A stretch of 64,000 nt of DNA from an uncultured Fibrobacter sp. (GCA_934700345.1 CAKUXP010000011.1:1-64000); one strand, 5' to 3'; positions 34,904 to 44,060 are shown, counted from the stretch's first letter. The notes: generated by a model from the letters alone, not told the origin. Made by a program: numbers and translations.

Positions 34904-36020
34904 CCTTCAATAAGGATTTCCACCTTGGAATGATTTTCGATATTTCAAACCGGCTAGCCGATTTCAAACAGTTCAATGCGATGCGACTTCTAATCTCGGA
35001 ATTCTCCATCAACCAAGTAATCTTTCGTGCAAATTTCTTCACATTGCCAAAAGGTACCAAGAAACCATTTTTTCCATCATCCACGATATCCCGAATAGAA
35101 GCATAGCTGTCAAAAGCGACCGGAACAACGCCGAACTGTTGCGATTCCGTCAAGGTCAACCCCCAGCCTTCAAATGCAGACGTCATCATGAATAAGGCGG
35201 CTGTTTTATAAAAAGGAATCGGTTTTTGATTTCCCAGAAACTGAACTTGTTTGAGTTTCAATTGTTTTGCTAATTTTTGATAAGCAGGAAGATTTTCTCC
35301 ATCTCCCACAATGCGAAGAACCCAGTCTGAAGATATTGCGTTCTTTTCCACTAATTGCCATATTCTAAGCACCAAGGAAATCCGCTTTTGTTGTTCTTTC
35401 ATCCTAGCAACAACCAAGACCTCCTTTTGTTTGTACGCCAAAATGTCCGGTTTCGCAATTTCCGTAAATGACAGAGGGTTCGGAATCGAATACAACCGGA
35501 TAGCGGAGACTCCCAAAATCCGTTGGAAGTCTGTTTCGAATGCGGAAGAAAGCAACAAGATTTTGGATGCCCTCGGAAGAATCTTCTTCCAGCGGTTCTG
35601 AAAGCGTCGAAGTTCCTTTAAATAGAAACAAGGATATAGAGCTATCCGCAACAATCTTCTTATTTGAGAAATTCCATTGCCAAACGATTTTGTCGTCGCG
35701 ACTCGCCAAGATTTTTTCCATGTTGGAGGAGCCGTGTGCCAAGCTACAATATATGGGATTTGCTTTTCTTGTTCCTGTAAATATCGAGCTACGACACCAC
35801 TATAAGCAAGCTGCTGGACAACAACATCAAAGGCGTTTTCTCCAAAAAACTTTTCTACATCAACAAGCTTTCCTTCAAAAAACAATTCAGAACCTGAATC
35901 TTCCACATAAAGAGACTGAATTCCATCTAAAGTAAGACCATTCATTACCGAGCAGGTAACTCTTTCCACTCCACCTGCATGGACATCCAACGGCGTATTA
36001 TAAACAAAAAGAACCTTCAT
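34884..36020 (-). CDS. GT4 glycosyltransferase
   Basis: A 378-residue GT-B enzyme. It begins VLFVYNTPLDVHAGGVERVT (donor-independent N-domain) and has VARMKEQQKRISLVLRIW, LRIVGDGENLPAYQKLA and the EX7E element EGWGLTLTE near 300, followed by FGVVPVAFDSYASIRDIV. This is the canonical retaining family 4 arrangement. Sugar unknown. It overlaps the TagF-like gene by 4 bases and the lyase gene by 20. Confidence 0.9.
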   Translation of the reverse strand: MKVLFVYNTPLDVHAGGVERVTCSVMNGLTLDGIQSLYVEDSGSELFFEGKLVDVEKFFGENAFDVVVQQLAYSGVVARYLQEQEKQIPYIVAWHTAPPTWKKSWRVATTKSFGNGISQIRRLLRIALYPCFYLKELRRFQNRWKKILPRASKILLLSSAFETDFQRILGVSAIRLYSIPNPLSFTEIAKPDILAYKQKEVLVVARMKEQQKRISLVLRIWQLVEKNAISSDWVLRIVGDGENLPAYQKLAKQLKLKQVQFLGNQKPIPFYKTAALFMMTSAFEGWGLTLTESQQFGVVPVAFDSYASIRDIVDDGKNGFLVPFGNVKKFARKITWLMENSEIRSRIALNCLKSASRFEISKIIPRWKSLLKDACEGS

Positions 36021-37225
36021 TTCAAAATTTCCTGAATTGCATTATAATTTCTCTCGCAATTTTTCGCATCGGAATATTTAAAAAATTCTTTGATGCGAAT
36101 CCGATAGACATTCTCTAGTTCACAATTCTTTACCAAATAATTTTCAACCTTATCCACCACACATTCAATGTCCAACCCTACAGGGCCAAAGCCATCCCTA
36201 TCCGGGTCAAAATATCCCATTCCCTGGTGACCGGAACGATAGGCATTTCTATCGAACTGAAACAAGATGATGGGCTTTTCCATATAGGAAAAATCAAACT
36301 GAACACTCGAATAGTCCGTAATCAGCAAATCACAGTCAATAAGAAGTTTCTGGACATCAAACTTTTCAAAAGAAGCCAATACGATTCTTTCGCTATTTCC
36401 CGAAAAGAGGTTCAAGTATTTTTGCACTTCAAAATGCGGATAGAAAACCAACTGATAATCATATTTTTCCAGCAGTTCTTTCAATTTAGCATTCTGAATC
36501 AAGCCTCCAATACTTCGAAAATAGTCAGAAGCCTTAAACGATTCATTCGTTGCTCCGGAAAGAAAATGACGCCAAGTCGGCATCAACAAGATTTTCTTCG
36601 AATTCGATTTTTTGCGCGGTAAAAAATCATAGCGGGCAAAACCCAACGTTTTCACAACTTCATGAGGATGGCCAAAACATTTTTCAACATATTCCGATTC
36701 TCGTTCGGAAACAGTTACAAAAAGATCGAACGAAACCTTGTCGCGGTGCAGCCACGGACCGTCCGCCTGCGTTACCCCATGTTGCAAGAAAACATATTTT
36801 CCCGACACAAAAATTTTCTTTAAGATTTTCACTTTGGACATACGCAAGAACAAGTTATGCTCCGGAGCTCCTCCAAATATATGGGCGCTAATTTTTACTT
36901 CAGCCGCCAAATAAAACAGGTAATGTTTCCAGGAGCAGAAATCAATCAAGCGGTCTTTAGAAGAAAAATTTTTTCTATCTGGCGAATCTTTTTCAATTAA
37001 ATAAAATGCATTGACTTCCGGATGCGTTTTTCTCACATATTCAAAAAGCCGAAAAGCATTGTCCCGTGCATCAACGCCTCGTTCTGCAAAAACCCATACA
37101 TGAGCAAAACAATGCGATCTTTTAAAAAATAAAAGGAAAAACTTTGCAACTAGACACTTGAAGACAACCAAAAGCCACTTTCCATATTTTCCAATGCCAT
37201 TTTTTTTCAACGCAGCCCTAATCAT
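36017..37225 (-). CDS. CDP-glycerol/ribitol phosphotransferase-like protein (TagB/TagF family)
   Basis: A 402-residue protein of the CDP-glycerol glycerophosphotransferase family. The start VWVFAERGVDARDNAF, YVFLQHGVTQADGPW near 160 (catalytic-type His), ILLMPTWRHFLSG near 225 and LLITDYSSVQFDFSYMEKP near 318 are signatures of TagB/TagF/TarL enzymes, which transfer polyol phosphate from CDP-glycerol or CDP-ribitol. An N-terminal basic helix (KWLLVVFKCLVAKFFLLFF) probably attaches it to the membrane. I use ATG 37225, which overlaps the preceding stop by 8 bases; the frame is open further up. With LicD it is the second CDP-polyol-dependent transferase of the locus. Confidence 0.85.
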   Translation of the reverse strand: MIRAALKKNGIGKYGKWLLVVFKCLVAKFFLLFFKRSHCFAHVWVFAERGVDARDNAFRLFEYVRKTHPEVNAFYLIEKDSPDRKNFSSKDRLIDFCSWKHYLFYLAAEVKISAHIFGGAPEHNLFLRMSKVKILKKIFVSGKYVFLQHGVTQADGPWLHRDKVSFDLFVTVSERESEYVEKCFGHPHEVVKTLGFARYDFLPRKKSNSKKILLMPTWRHFLSGATNESFKASDYFRSIGGLIQNAKLKELLEKYDYQLVFYPHFEVQKYLNLFSGNSERIVLASFEKFDVQKLLIDCDLLITDYSSVQFDFSYMEKPIILFQFDRNAYRSGHQGMGYFDPDRDGFGPVGLDIECVVDKVENYLVKNCELENVYRIRIKEFFKYSDAKNCERNYNAIQEILK

Positions 37226-38279
37226 AAAGAGCAACCCATTCTTTTTTATGAAAATTCCAGGATCTTTTTTGCATTTCGGAATAGGCCAAATTACCCTTTT
37301 TCGCAAGCGACTCACGTGTTTCTTTTTTTAAGGTCTCCAATGTCTTGCATAGCGCCCCAAAATGTGATTCCGGAGAGTCATAACGATAAACGAAAGAACA
37401 CTTTTCTATTTCCGATTCACCCCGAATACAACCTATTTCAGGGCAAAGCATCGGCGTCCTATAAGAAAAGGCCATCCACAGAGTCCCGGAATTCAAGGAA
37501 CTGCCAATATCGTAAGGCGTAGCCAAGACATCCGATTGTTCCAAATAATCTCCCATGCAATCATTTTCGATAAACCGGAAATCGGCAACAATCGATTTAC
37601 AAGCACCTATTTTTTGCTGAATTTTTTTCCGATAATTTTTATCACTGCATTTTCCACAAATCAACAACACGAAATTCGATTGAGACAGTTCCACCTTTTT
37701 AAATCCGTCTATTAGCAATTCCAAATTCTTATACGGTCCGATCTTCCCTGTGGAAAAAATGATTTTAGTGTCTTGAGAAATTCCGTACCTTTGCCGGATA
37801 TCTATTTTTCCACAGCCAAAATTTTGGAAATAATCGCCATGGGGGATACAACTGATTTTTTTACGAAAATGCTGCAATTCGGGAACTTCGGTAACTGTTT
37901 CCGAACACAAAATATGAATTCGGTCACTCCAGCGCATCAAAATTTTCATCAGAATTTTAGAATACTTTCGACCCCGTTTTTGATCATGGGCGACTTTGTT
38001 ATGAACAGTCCACACGATTTTTTTTTGAAATATTTTTAAACAGCACAAAAATTCCAACCGAAGAATAAAATTCAACAGACAACGAATTTCACTATTTCCG
38101 CGGATGTTTTCCAGCCAATTTAAATGACATATTTTCGCAGTAAAAAACGCCCCAAGATGACCGTGAAAAACTTGATCCATTCCAACAACCCGAAACTTAT
38201 CGGAAATTGTTTTTGACAAATTTCCCAGGTAAAAATTTTTCTCTGTCTTTGCCTGTGGAAAGAAAAGAACCGTTTTCAA
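37218..38279 (-). CDS. GT4-like glycosyltransferase
   Basis: A 353-residue GT-B-fold protein. The N-domain carries AKICHLNWLENI near 49-60 and KKIVWTVHNKVAHDQ near 87-101, a pattern seen in family 4 enzymes of capsule loci. The C-domain has IIFSTGKIGPYKNLELLIDG, FVLLICGKCSD and VLATPYDIGSSLNSGTLWMA. The usual EX7E pair is not obvious, so donor binding may differ. Sits in the leftward operon, 2 bases after the next upstream GT4 gene. Confidence 0.8.
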   Translation of the reverse strand: MKTVLFFPQAKTEKNFYLGNLSKTISDKFRVVGMDQVFHGHLGAFFTAKICHLNWLENIRGNSEIRCLLNFILRLEFLCCLKIFQKKIVWTVHNKVAHDQKRGRKYSKILMKILMRWSDRIHILCSETVTEVPELQHFRKKISCIPHGDYFQNFGCGKIDIRQRYGISQDTKIIFSTGKIGPYKNLELLIDGFKKVELSQSNFVLLICGKCSDKNYRKKIQQKIGACKSIVADFRFIENDCMGDYLEQSDVLATPYDIGSSLNSGTLWMAFSYRTPMLCPEIGCIRGESEIEKCSFVYRYDSPESHFGALCKTLETLKKETRESLAKKGNLAYSEMQKRSWNFHKKEWVALYD

Positions 38280-38281
38280 TA

Positions 38282-39472
38282 TTACCCCAGTTTCAACAGC
38301 TTCCTATACGCCCCGATAAGCTTCGGCTTTTCAAAATCCCACGAAAGCTCGGTTTCAACGCGTTTGCGTCCAAAAGCTCCCATTTTTGCCGCATCGGCCG
38401 GATGTTCCAAAAGCCAAACAATCTTATCGCCAAAATCTTCTACACTTGTATTCTTGGCGTAAAGCGAAGCTTCCTGGGCAGAAAAACGACCTTCCTTTAA
38501 ATCGTATTGAACAATCGGTTTGCCAAACGCCATGTATTCCATGATTTTATTCATCGTCGATTTATCGTTCATTTCGGAAGGCACATCGGGATTGACACAA
38601 ACATCCGCCGTGTTCAAGACATCTGCCAAATATTCATTCGACACGCGTCCTGAAAACTCCACAAATTTTTCAAGCCCTTTTTGACGGTTTAACGCTCGCA
38701 GACCTTCTAAAGAAGGACCTCCACCCATGACGCAAAAGCGAACATCCTTCCGGTTCAGTTTATTTACAATATAATCCGCAGAATCCAATAGCAGTTCAAC
38801 GCCTTCCTGCTTTCCCATTACCCCTACATAGCCTACCAGATATTTAAAGCCTTGTTTTACGGCAGGTTTAGCGGGGCCTACCGCCAATTTTGAAATATCT
38901 GGACCGCTACGAACAATCGTCACGTTTTCCGGCTTCATTTTTCCTCGCCGGATGGCGATTTCTTTATAGGATTCATTTGTCGCAATGGAATGCGAGGCGA
39001 AGAAATAGGTCAACCGTTCAAAAAAGATCATCGCCCGATATCCCCAATTTTTCTTGCCAAATTTTGCAAGCCACAACTCCGGGTTTATATCGTGGTGATC
39101 AAACAAAAGTTTGCATTTTGTAAAAGCAAGAAATGGCAACGCAGGAATGAAAAGTAAATCTGGAGGATTACAGATATGAACAACATCCTGGACGCCATGT
39201 TTATGAAAAATTTTCATCAACAAACGAAATTCATGAAACAAGGCTGTTCCGTATTCAAAAAGATACTCGATTGACCGTTTCGCTTCTTTTAAAGGATGTC
39301 TATAAATTTGGATTCCGTTAAGCGTCTCTTCCGATTCCGGAAAAGTCTTCGTTTTAGGACAAATTACGCAAACCTCAGCTCCAGCATCGCGCAAGGCATT
39401 TGCCTCCTGCCAAACACGACGATCAAAAGGAACAGGAAGATTCTCGACGACAATAGTAATTTTTTTTCCCAT
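38282..39472 (-). CDS. GT4 glycosyltransferase (WbuB-like)
   Basis: A 396-residue GT-B enzyme. It starts ITIVVENLPVPFDRRVWQEA, with LFDHHDINPELWLAKFG near 124, VGYVGVMGKQEGVELLLDSA near 218 and SEMNDKSTMNKIMEYMAFGK near 310. This is the widespread capsule/O-antigen subgroup that includes WbuB-type N-acetyl-fucosaminyltransferases. Specificity is uncertain. It is 24 bases downstream of the GDP-mannose-dehydrogenase-like gene in the same operon. Confidence 0.85.
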   Translation of the reverse strand: MGKKITIVVENLPVPFDRRVWQEANALRDAGAEVCVICPKTKTFPESEETLNGIQIYRHPLKEAKRSIEYLFEYGTALFHEFRLLMKIFHKHGVQDVVHICNPPDLLFIPALPFLAFTKCKLLFDHHDINPELWLAKFGKKNWGYRAMIFFERLTYFFASHSIATNESYKEIAIRRGKMKPENVTIVRSGPDISKLAVGPAKPAVKQGFKYLVGYVGVMGKQEGVELLLDSADYIVNKLNRKDVRFCVMGGGPSLEGLRALNRQKGLEKFVEFSGRVSNEYLADVLNTADVCVNPDVPSEMNDKSTMNKIMEYMAFGKPIVQYDLKEGRFSAQEASLYAKNTSVEDFGDKIVWLLEHPADAAKMGAFGRKRVETELSWDFEKPKLIGAYRKLLKLG

Positions 39473-39496
39473 GAAGTTCCTGTTTCATTATTTTGT

Positions 39497-40804
39497 TTAC
39501 CAGCAAAGACCTTCGTAATTTTTCAAGGAAAGAACCGATTCGTCTTTCAAACGCACTAAATCCAAAAAGCGGATTTTAGGATTTTCATAAATCATCTTAG
39601 GTAATTCCGGATTCTTGACAGCAATAATAATCAGTTCCGCCTCATCGCATAAATCATGGATATCGCTTTCCAATAAATGGACCATTCCTTTCGGCAGTCG
39701 AGAACCAATGTCTTCACCCTGCGCCTTGGCGAGGTTCAAAAAACGATCGTAAATTCTCAAGGAAAATCCATTTTTCAAAAGAGTATCCGCTAATGCGACA
39801 GAAGCGGAATTCCGTAAATCATCCGTACCTGCCTTAAAAGTTAAACCGACAAGGCCTATTTTCTTCTTGCCGCTATCAAAAACCACCTTCAATACACGAT
39901 CAACATGCTTTTGGTTGCTTAAATCTACGGAAGAAAGGAGCGGGACTTGGACATCATGGCTTGACGCCAAATAATTCAATCCCTTTAAATCCTTGGGTAA
40001 ACACGATCCCCCATAAGCAAACCCCGGCATAAAATACACCGGAGAGATATTCAGCTGGGAATCCTTGCAAAAAAGCTTCATTACTTCATGACTGTCTATG
40101 TCAAGTTGCTTGCAAATAGCCCCCACTTCGTTTCCAAAGGCAACTTTCATTGCATGAAAAGAGTTGTTTACGAATTTAATCATCTCGGCAACACGAGGCA
40201 ACACTTCTATAATTTCACTATTAAGCGGAGAATATAGCGACCGCATGATATCGCGAGCTTTCGCACAATCACAGCCAATCACCGTGAGAGGGGGATTCAT
40301 GAAGTCTTCTACAGCTTTACCTTCCCGTAAAAACTCGGGATTTGAAACGACAGAAAAATCCACATCTAATTTTTTGCCGGACAATTGCTCTAATTTTTTT
40401 CCAATTCGCTCATTGGTTCCGGGAGGAACCGTACTTCTTAACACCACCAGATGGAAATCGTTCTTTTTTAAAAGCGCCCTGCCGATATTCTCGACAACAG
40501 AGTCGATAAACTGCAAATCCAGCCCGTCTTTATCCGTTACAGGCGTTCCAACACAAATAAAAGAAATATCCGATTCTAGGACAGCTCTCTCGGCGGATTC
40601 CGTGGCGGAAATTCTGCCAGACGAAAATCCTTCGGCAATCAATTCGTCAACATCGCGTTCCACAATCGTCGGACGCCCTGAAGAAATCAGGGCGACTTTC
40701 CGAGAATCCACATCACAGCCAATAACACTGTATCCTAATTTAGCAAAGCAGCCAATGCCTACACAACCAACATAACCCAGTCCAAAAACGCTAATTTTTC
40801 TCAT
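39497..40804 (-). CDS. GDP-mannose 6-dehydrogenase-like (AlgD-like) nucleotide-sugar dehydrogenase
   Basis: A 435-residue UDP-glucose/GDP-mannose dehydrogenase superfamily enzyme. Segments favour AlgD over Ugd: FGLGYVGCVGIGCFAKLGY at the start, DISFICVGTPVTDKDGLDL, VVLRSTVPPGT, NPEFLREGKAVEDF, MIKFVNNSFHAMKVAFGNEV, PGFAYGGSCLPKDLKGL with catalytic Cys near 265, GLTFKAGTDDLRNS, and the terminal EGLCW. AlgD makes GDP-mannuronic acid for alginate. Other hexosaminuronate dehydrogenases share some motifs, so the substrate is likely but not certain. Two dehydrogenases of this class in one operon imply two uronic acids. Confidence 0.8.
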   Translation of the reverse strand: MRKISVFGLGYVGCVGIGCFAKLGYSVIGCDVDSRKVALISSGRPTIVERDVDELIAEGFSSGRISATESAERAVLESDISFICVGTPVTDKDGLDLQFIDSVVENIGRALLKKNDFHLVVLRSTVPPGTNERIGKKLEQLSGKKLDVDFSVVSNPEFLREGKAVEDFMNPPLTVIGCDCAKARDIMRSLYSPLNSEIIEVLPRVAEMIKFVNNSFHAMKVAFGNEVGAICKQLDIDSHEVMKLFCKDSQLNISPVYFMPGFAYGGSCLPKDLKGLNYLASSHDVQVPLLSSVDLSNQKHVDRVLKVVFDSGKKKIGLVGLTFKAGTDDLRNSASVALADTLLKNGFSLRIYDRFLNLAKAQGEDIGSRLPKGMVHLLESDIHDLCDEAELIIIAVKNPELPKMIYENPKIRFLDLVRLKDESVLSLKNYEGLCW

Positions 40805-40821
40805 ATAAAAACCAATCTAAG

Positions 40822-42195
40822 CTATTCCGCCTCACCCTTTCCCACATTCGCCACGTCGAATCCGATTTTACGGAGAGCGGATGCGTCAAGGATATTTCTT
40901 CCGTCAAAGACGAACGCCGGTTTTTCCATGCCCTTGTAGATGCGCTTCCAGTCGAGTTCCGCAAAGCTCTTCCACTCCGTGCAGACGACAACCGCATGGG
41001 CGCCTTCGGCGGCCTTGTAAGGGTCCTCTTCAAACACGACTCGGTCGAGAACATCTTTCAGGTCTCGCTTCGCATCGGGGATCGCCTTCGGGTCGGTAAC
41101 GACCGGGCGGGCGTGTTCGGCGATCAAGTCGCGCACGACGAGATTTGCCGGACTTTCGCGGGTATCGCCCGTGTTCGCCTTGAAGGCAAATCCGAAAACG
41201 GCGATTTTCTTGTCGGCAATCGTGTTGAACATGCGTTCGAGCATCCGGCTGGTGACGCGGTGCGTCTGCCATTCGTTGATCTTGACAACGCTTTCCCAAT
41301 AGGCGGCGACTTCGGGGAGACCGTAATACCCGCACAGGTAAACGAGGTTCAGGATGTCTTTCTTGAAGCAGCTTCCGCCAAAACCGATCGAAGCCTTGAG
41401 GAACTTGGAACCAATCCGATGGTCCTTTCCCATGACAAAGGCGACTTCATCGACATCGGCACCGGTACGCTCGCAGAGAGCGCTGATCGAGTTGATCGAG
41501 CTGATGCGCTGCGCAAGGAACGCGTTTGCCGTGAGCTTCGTGAGTTCGGAGCTCCAGAGGTTCGTCGTGAGGATTCTCTCGCGCGGGACCCAGTGGGCGT
41601 AGATGTCCACCACCTTGGCGAGAGCGGCAAGTCCCGATTTCGTCTGGTGGCTGCCGATGAGCACGCGGTCCGGTTCGAAAAGATCCTGGATGGCGGTGCC
41701 TTCGGCGAGGAATTCCGGATTGGAAAGGACTTCGAAATGCAGCCCCTTGTCGTTTGAATTCAAGATGCGCTCCATCGCAGCGGCAGTGCGGACGGGAAGC
41801 GTCGATTTTTCAACGATGATCTTGTCCGAGGAAGCGACTTCGAGGATTTCCCGGGCGGTCTTTTCCCAGTATTGCAGGTCGCTCGCCTTGCCCGCGCCCT
41901 GTCCAAATGTCTTGGTCGGCGTATTGACAGAAACGAAGATGATGTCCGCTTCGCGAACCGCATTCGGGATGTCCGTGCTGAAGAAAAGATTCCGTCCGCG
42001 AGCGCGCTTGACGACTTCGTCCAGACCGGGTTCAAAAATCGGGAGATTTTCCCCATTCCAAGCGTCGATGCGAGCCTGGTTGATATCGACAACCGTCACT
42101 TTCACGTCCGGGCACTTGTCCGCGATGACGGTCATCGTCGGTCCGCCGACATAGCCGGCGCCGATGCAAAGAATTTTCGTCGAAAAATCCATCAT
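40822..42195 (-). CDS. ugd: UDP-glucose 6-dehydrogenase, eukaryote-like type
   Basis: A 457-residue enzyme oxidising UDP-glucose to UDP-glucuronate. It resembles the animal/plant UGDH type: ILCIGAGYVGGPTMTVIADK, FFSTDIPNAVREADIIFVSV, NTPTKTFGQGAGKASDL, VEKSTLPVRTA, LSNPEFLAEGTAIQDL, GFGGSCFKKDILNLVYLC with catalytic Cys near 275, and VFGFAFKANTGDTRESPA. Its base composition is clearly GC-richer than the transferase genes downstream and like the chromosome, so it may be the conserved end of the locus. Coupled to the Wzi-like gene by 3 bases. Confidence 0.9.
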   Translation of the reverse strand: MMDFSTKILCIGAGYVGGPTMTVIADKCPDVKVTVVDINQARIDAWNGENLPIFEPGLDEVVKRARGRNLFFSTDIPNAVREADIIFVSVNTPTKTFGQGAGKASDLQYWEKTAREILEVASSDKIIVEKSTLPVRTAAAMERILNSNDKGLHFEVLSNPEFLAEGTAIQDLFEPDRVLIGSHQTKSGLAALAKVVDIYAHWVPRERILTTNLWSSELTKLTANAFLAQRISSINSISALCERTGADVDEVAFVMGKDHRIGSKFLKASIGFGGSCFKKDILNLVYLCGYYGLPEVAAYWESVVKINEWQTHRVTSRMLERMFNTIADKKIAVFGFAFKANTGDTRESPANLVVRDLIAEHARPVVTDPKAIPDAKRDLKDVLDRVVFEEDPYKAAEGAHAVVVCTEWKSFAELDWKRIYKGMEKPAFVFDGRNILDASALRKIGFDVANVGKGEAE

Positions 42196-42198
42196 AGC

Positions 42199-43704
42199 CT
42201 AAAATTTAAAACTTTTTTGGTAGAATATATCCCAGTCAAAACCGGCTACCCCCCAAAAGTCCACCCCGTTTTCGCCAGAGACGTGATCCAGATTACGGTA
42301 TTTGCGAATTCCCCCGCCAAGACGCGCCCGAAGCCCGCCAAAAAGGAAAATCCGATAGGTTAGATCGGCGACATACTGCCGTTCCACGATTCCCGACAAG
42401 GTACGCTTCGCCGAAAGCGCCTTGTCATAATCCGTATAAAGTTCCTTGTCACCCTGTCTGAGCCAGGCGAATTCCGCATTCCATTCATGCCGTCCGAGCG
42501 TCCATTCGATTGTAAGCCACAGATCCTTCGCATCGGGGCCGCGCCGATACCCGAGCGGATAATCGACAAAGAACATGTCCGCAAAATCGGGATCCGACTG
42601 GGAGCGATAGTTGGAGCGATACATGCGGCGGCTCGAATACTTGAGAAGCGGGAGCCGTTCATTTCCCGCGGCGGGATCCGTGAGCACAGCGTCCAACCGG
42701 AAGCCGAAAGTTCCAAATCTGTCCGTCTCGATTGTCTGGCGATAGCCGACCAGATGGCTCAAGATGTTCCGCGTCGAATTTTTCCCGGTTTCCCCGACAG
42801 GGCTTTTGATGTCGTCAATTCCTAGCTGGTAGTAAAAGCTCGATCCGCGGATCGGGCGGAGTCCCAGTTCGAGCGTAGCATTCGCCTTCGTGTATCCGGT
42901 CGCATAGTTGTCGTGCCAGAACATGAACGGGTTGATGGTCCGAAACTCGACCTGCTTGCCGCCGATAACGGACTGTTCGATAACATAGAACCAGATGCGC
43001 CCAAAATCCACGCCCAGACGGTGATAGACAAGCGTCTTGTACGGTTCCGCATAGACGCGGTTCCGCTGGTTGTCGATTTGCAGGTTGGCCTGTTCCCAGG
43101 ATTCGGTCGATGAATCGACTTCTCCGCCAGGCTCGGACGGCGTTCCGTGCAGATGCGAATTTAACGAGCTGATGAAAAAATCGTAGCGAAAAAATCCCGG
43201 CGAAAAATTCCAGAGAATCGCATCGTGATAGGGCGCGCCTCCCAAGGCAATCGTGTTGGGAGAAGGTCCCATATCCGGCTTGAATCGGCCTGTCTGGACA
43301 AATCCCACGCCGTATTCCCATTTCGCAAATCCTTCGATCGGGACATTGATGTCGAGGTTGTCCGGCAAGTAGGTCGTATTCGTCGAAAGGTCATCCTCGT
43401 ACCACGCTTCGATATCCTTTCGGAGCGGCAGGTTGAAATAGACGGTGAAATTTCGGTAGCGGCCGCCGAGATACAGTTCGAGCATCGGATCGATGGTTTC
43501 GTACTGGCGGCCAGTTTCTAGCGGAATCTGCAGCCCGCGCCAGTTTTCGCCGTAGCGATCGATCGTATCCGCAGCAAAGTTCATCGCCTTGGGCGCCCCG
43601 TAAAACCCGACGGCGATTTTCGATCCGACAAAGACGGACGTTTCCGAGAATGCCGACACGGAAAACAGGGCAAACGAAAGCACTATCGATTTTACAAGTC
43701 GCAC
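42199..43704 (-). CDS. Outer-membrane barrel, possibly Wzi-like capsule assembly protein
   Basis: A 501-residue protein with a signal peptide (IVLSFALFSVSAFSETS) and many beta-strands (ELYLGGRYRNFTVYFNLPLR, GRIWFYVIEQSVIGG, EFRTINPFMFWHDNY, SSFYYQLGIDDI). The C-terminus is FYQKSFKF with a terminal Phe, as in BAM substrates. The NPFMFWHDN and YxQxxxDD elements recall Wzi, the outer-membrane lectin that holds capsule at the cell surface. The match is by pattern only. GTG start at 43704. First gene of the leftward operon. Confidence 0.6.
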   Translation of the reverse strand: MRLVKSIVLSFALFSVSAFSETSVFVGSKIAVGFYGAPKAMNFAADTIDRYGENWRGLQIPLETGRQYETIDPMLELYLGGRYRNFTVYFNLPLRKDIEAWYEDDLSTNTTYLPDNLDINVPIEGFAKWEYGVGFVQTGRFKPDMGPSPNTIALGGAPYHDAILWNFSPGFFRYDFFISSLNSHLHGTPSEPGGEVDSSTESWEQANLQIDNQRNRVYAEPYKTLVYHRLGVDFGRIWFYVIEQSVIGGKQVEFRTINPFMFWHDNYATGYTKANATLELGLRPIRGSSFYYQLGIDDIKSPVGETGKNSTRNILSHLVGYRQTIETDRFGTFGFRLDAVLTDPAAGNERLPLLKYSSRRMYRSNYRSQSDPDFADMFFVDYPLGYRRGPDAKDLWLTIEWTLGRHEWNAEFAWLRQGDKELYTDYDKALSAKRTLSGIVERQYVADLTYRIFLFGGLRARLGGGIRKYRNLDHVSGENGVDFWGVAGFDWDIFYQKSFKF

Positions 43705-43711
43705 GATTTTT

Positions 43712-43723
43712 AAAATATAGACA
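43712..43723 (-). promoter_or_regulatory. Putative -10-like element of the leftward polysaccharide operon
   Basis: Minus strand TGTCTATATTTT ends 7 bases before the GTG start of the Wzi-like gene. It matches the TAnnTTT pattern seen before lepB, the MscS gene and others. If it is the -10, the transcript is almost leaderless. Confidence 0.35.
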
Positions 43724-43739
43724 GATTTTGATGCGGGAT

Positions 43740-44050
43740 TTGAGAGGTATCAGCGGTCTGTTATTAGTCAGGAATGAGGAATCAACTGTCTAGCGACCTG
43801 CCAGTTGTCAGAGCTTAGAGCTTAGTGGATAGTTAAGCGTTGATAGTTGAGAAAATCAGGAAACAGAAATCAGTTATTCAAGGGAAGTGGGATGTGGTAA
43901 GCGGGACACGGTAGGAAATAGGGATTAGAATGTGAAGCGGAATGCTACGAGAGGGGCGTCCGATCGGGCATTCCCTTCGGTCGTTCCAGAATGACATGGG
44001 ACAGAAAGCTACTCGCTCCGCCAACCAATTGCTCATTGCTAAGCCTAGAC
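43740..44050. repeat. Low-complexity intergenic stretch, inverted relative of 1-290
   Basis: No coding frame is visible. Read on the minus strand it holds ctaatccctat, ccactaagctctaa, ctgacaact, gattcctcattcctga and ctgatacct, the same words as in 1-290. The right part carries ttccagaatgacat and gggcattcccttcgg, words similar to the spacer at 62390-62490. It separates the polysaccharide locus from the GNAT gene. Confidence 0.65.
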
Positions 44051-44060
44051 GTCCGCGATT

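Noticed and set aside
22516..44050. Prophage or integrative element
   Set aside because: No integrase, phage structural gene, attachment repeat or transposase was seen; the gene content is entirely envelope polysaccharide.
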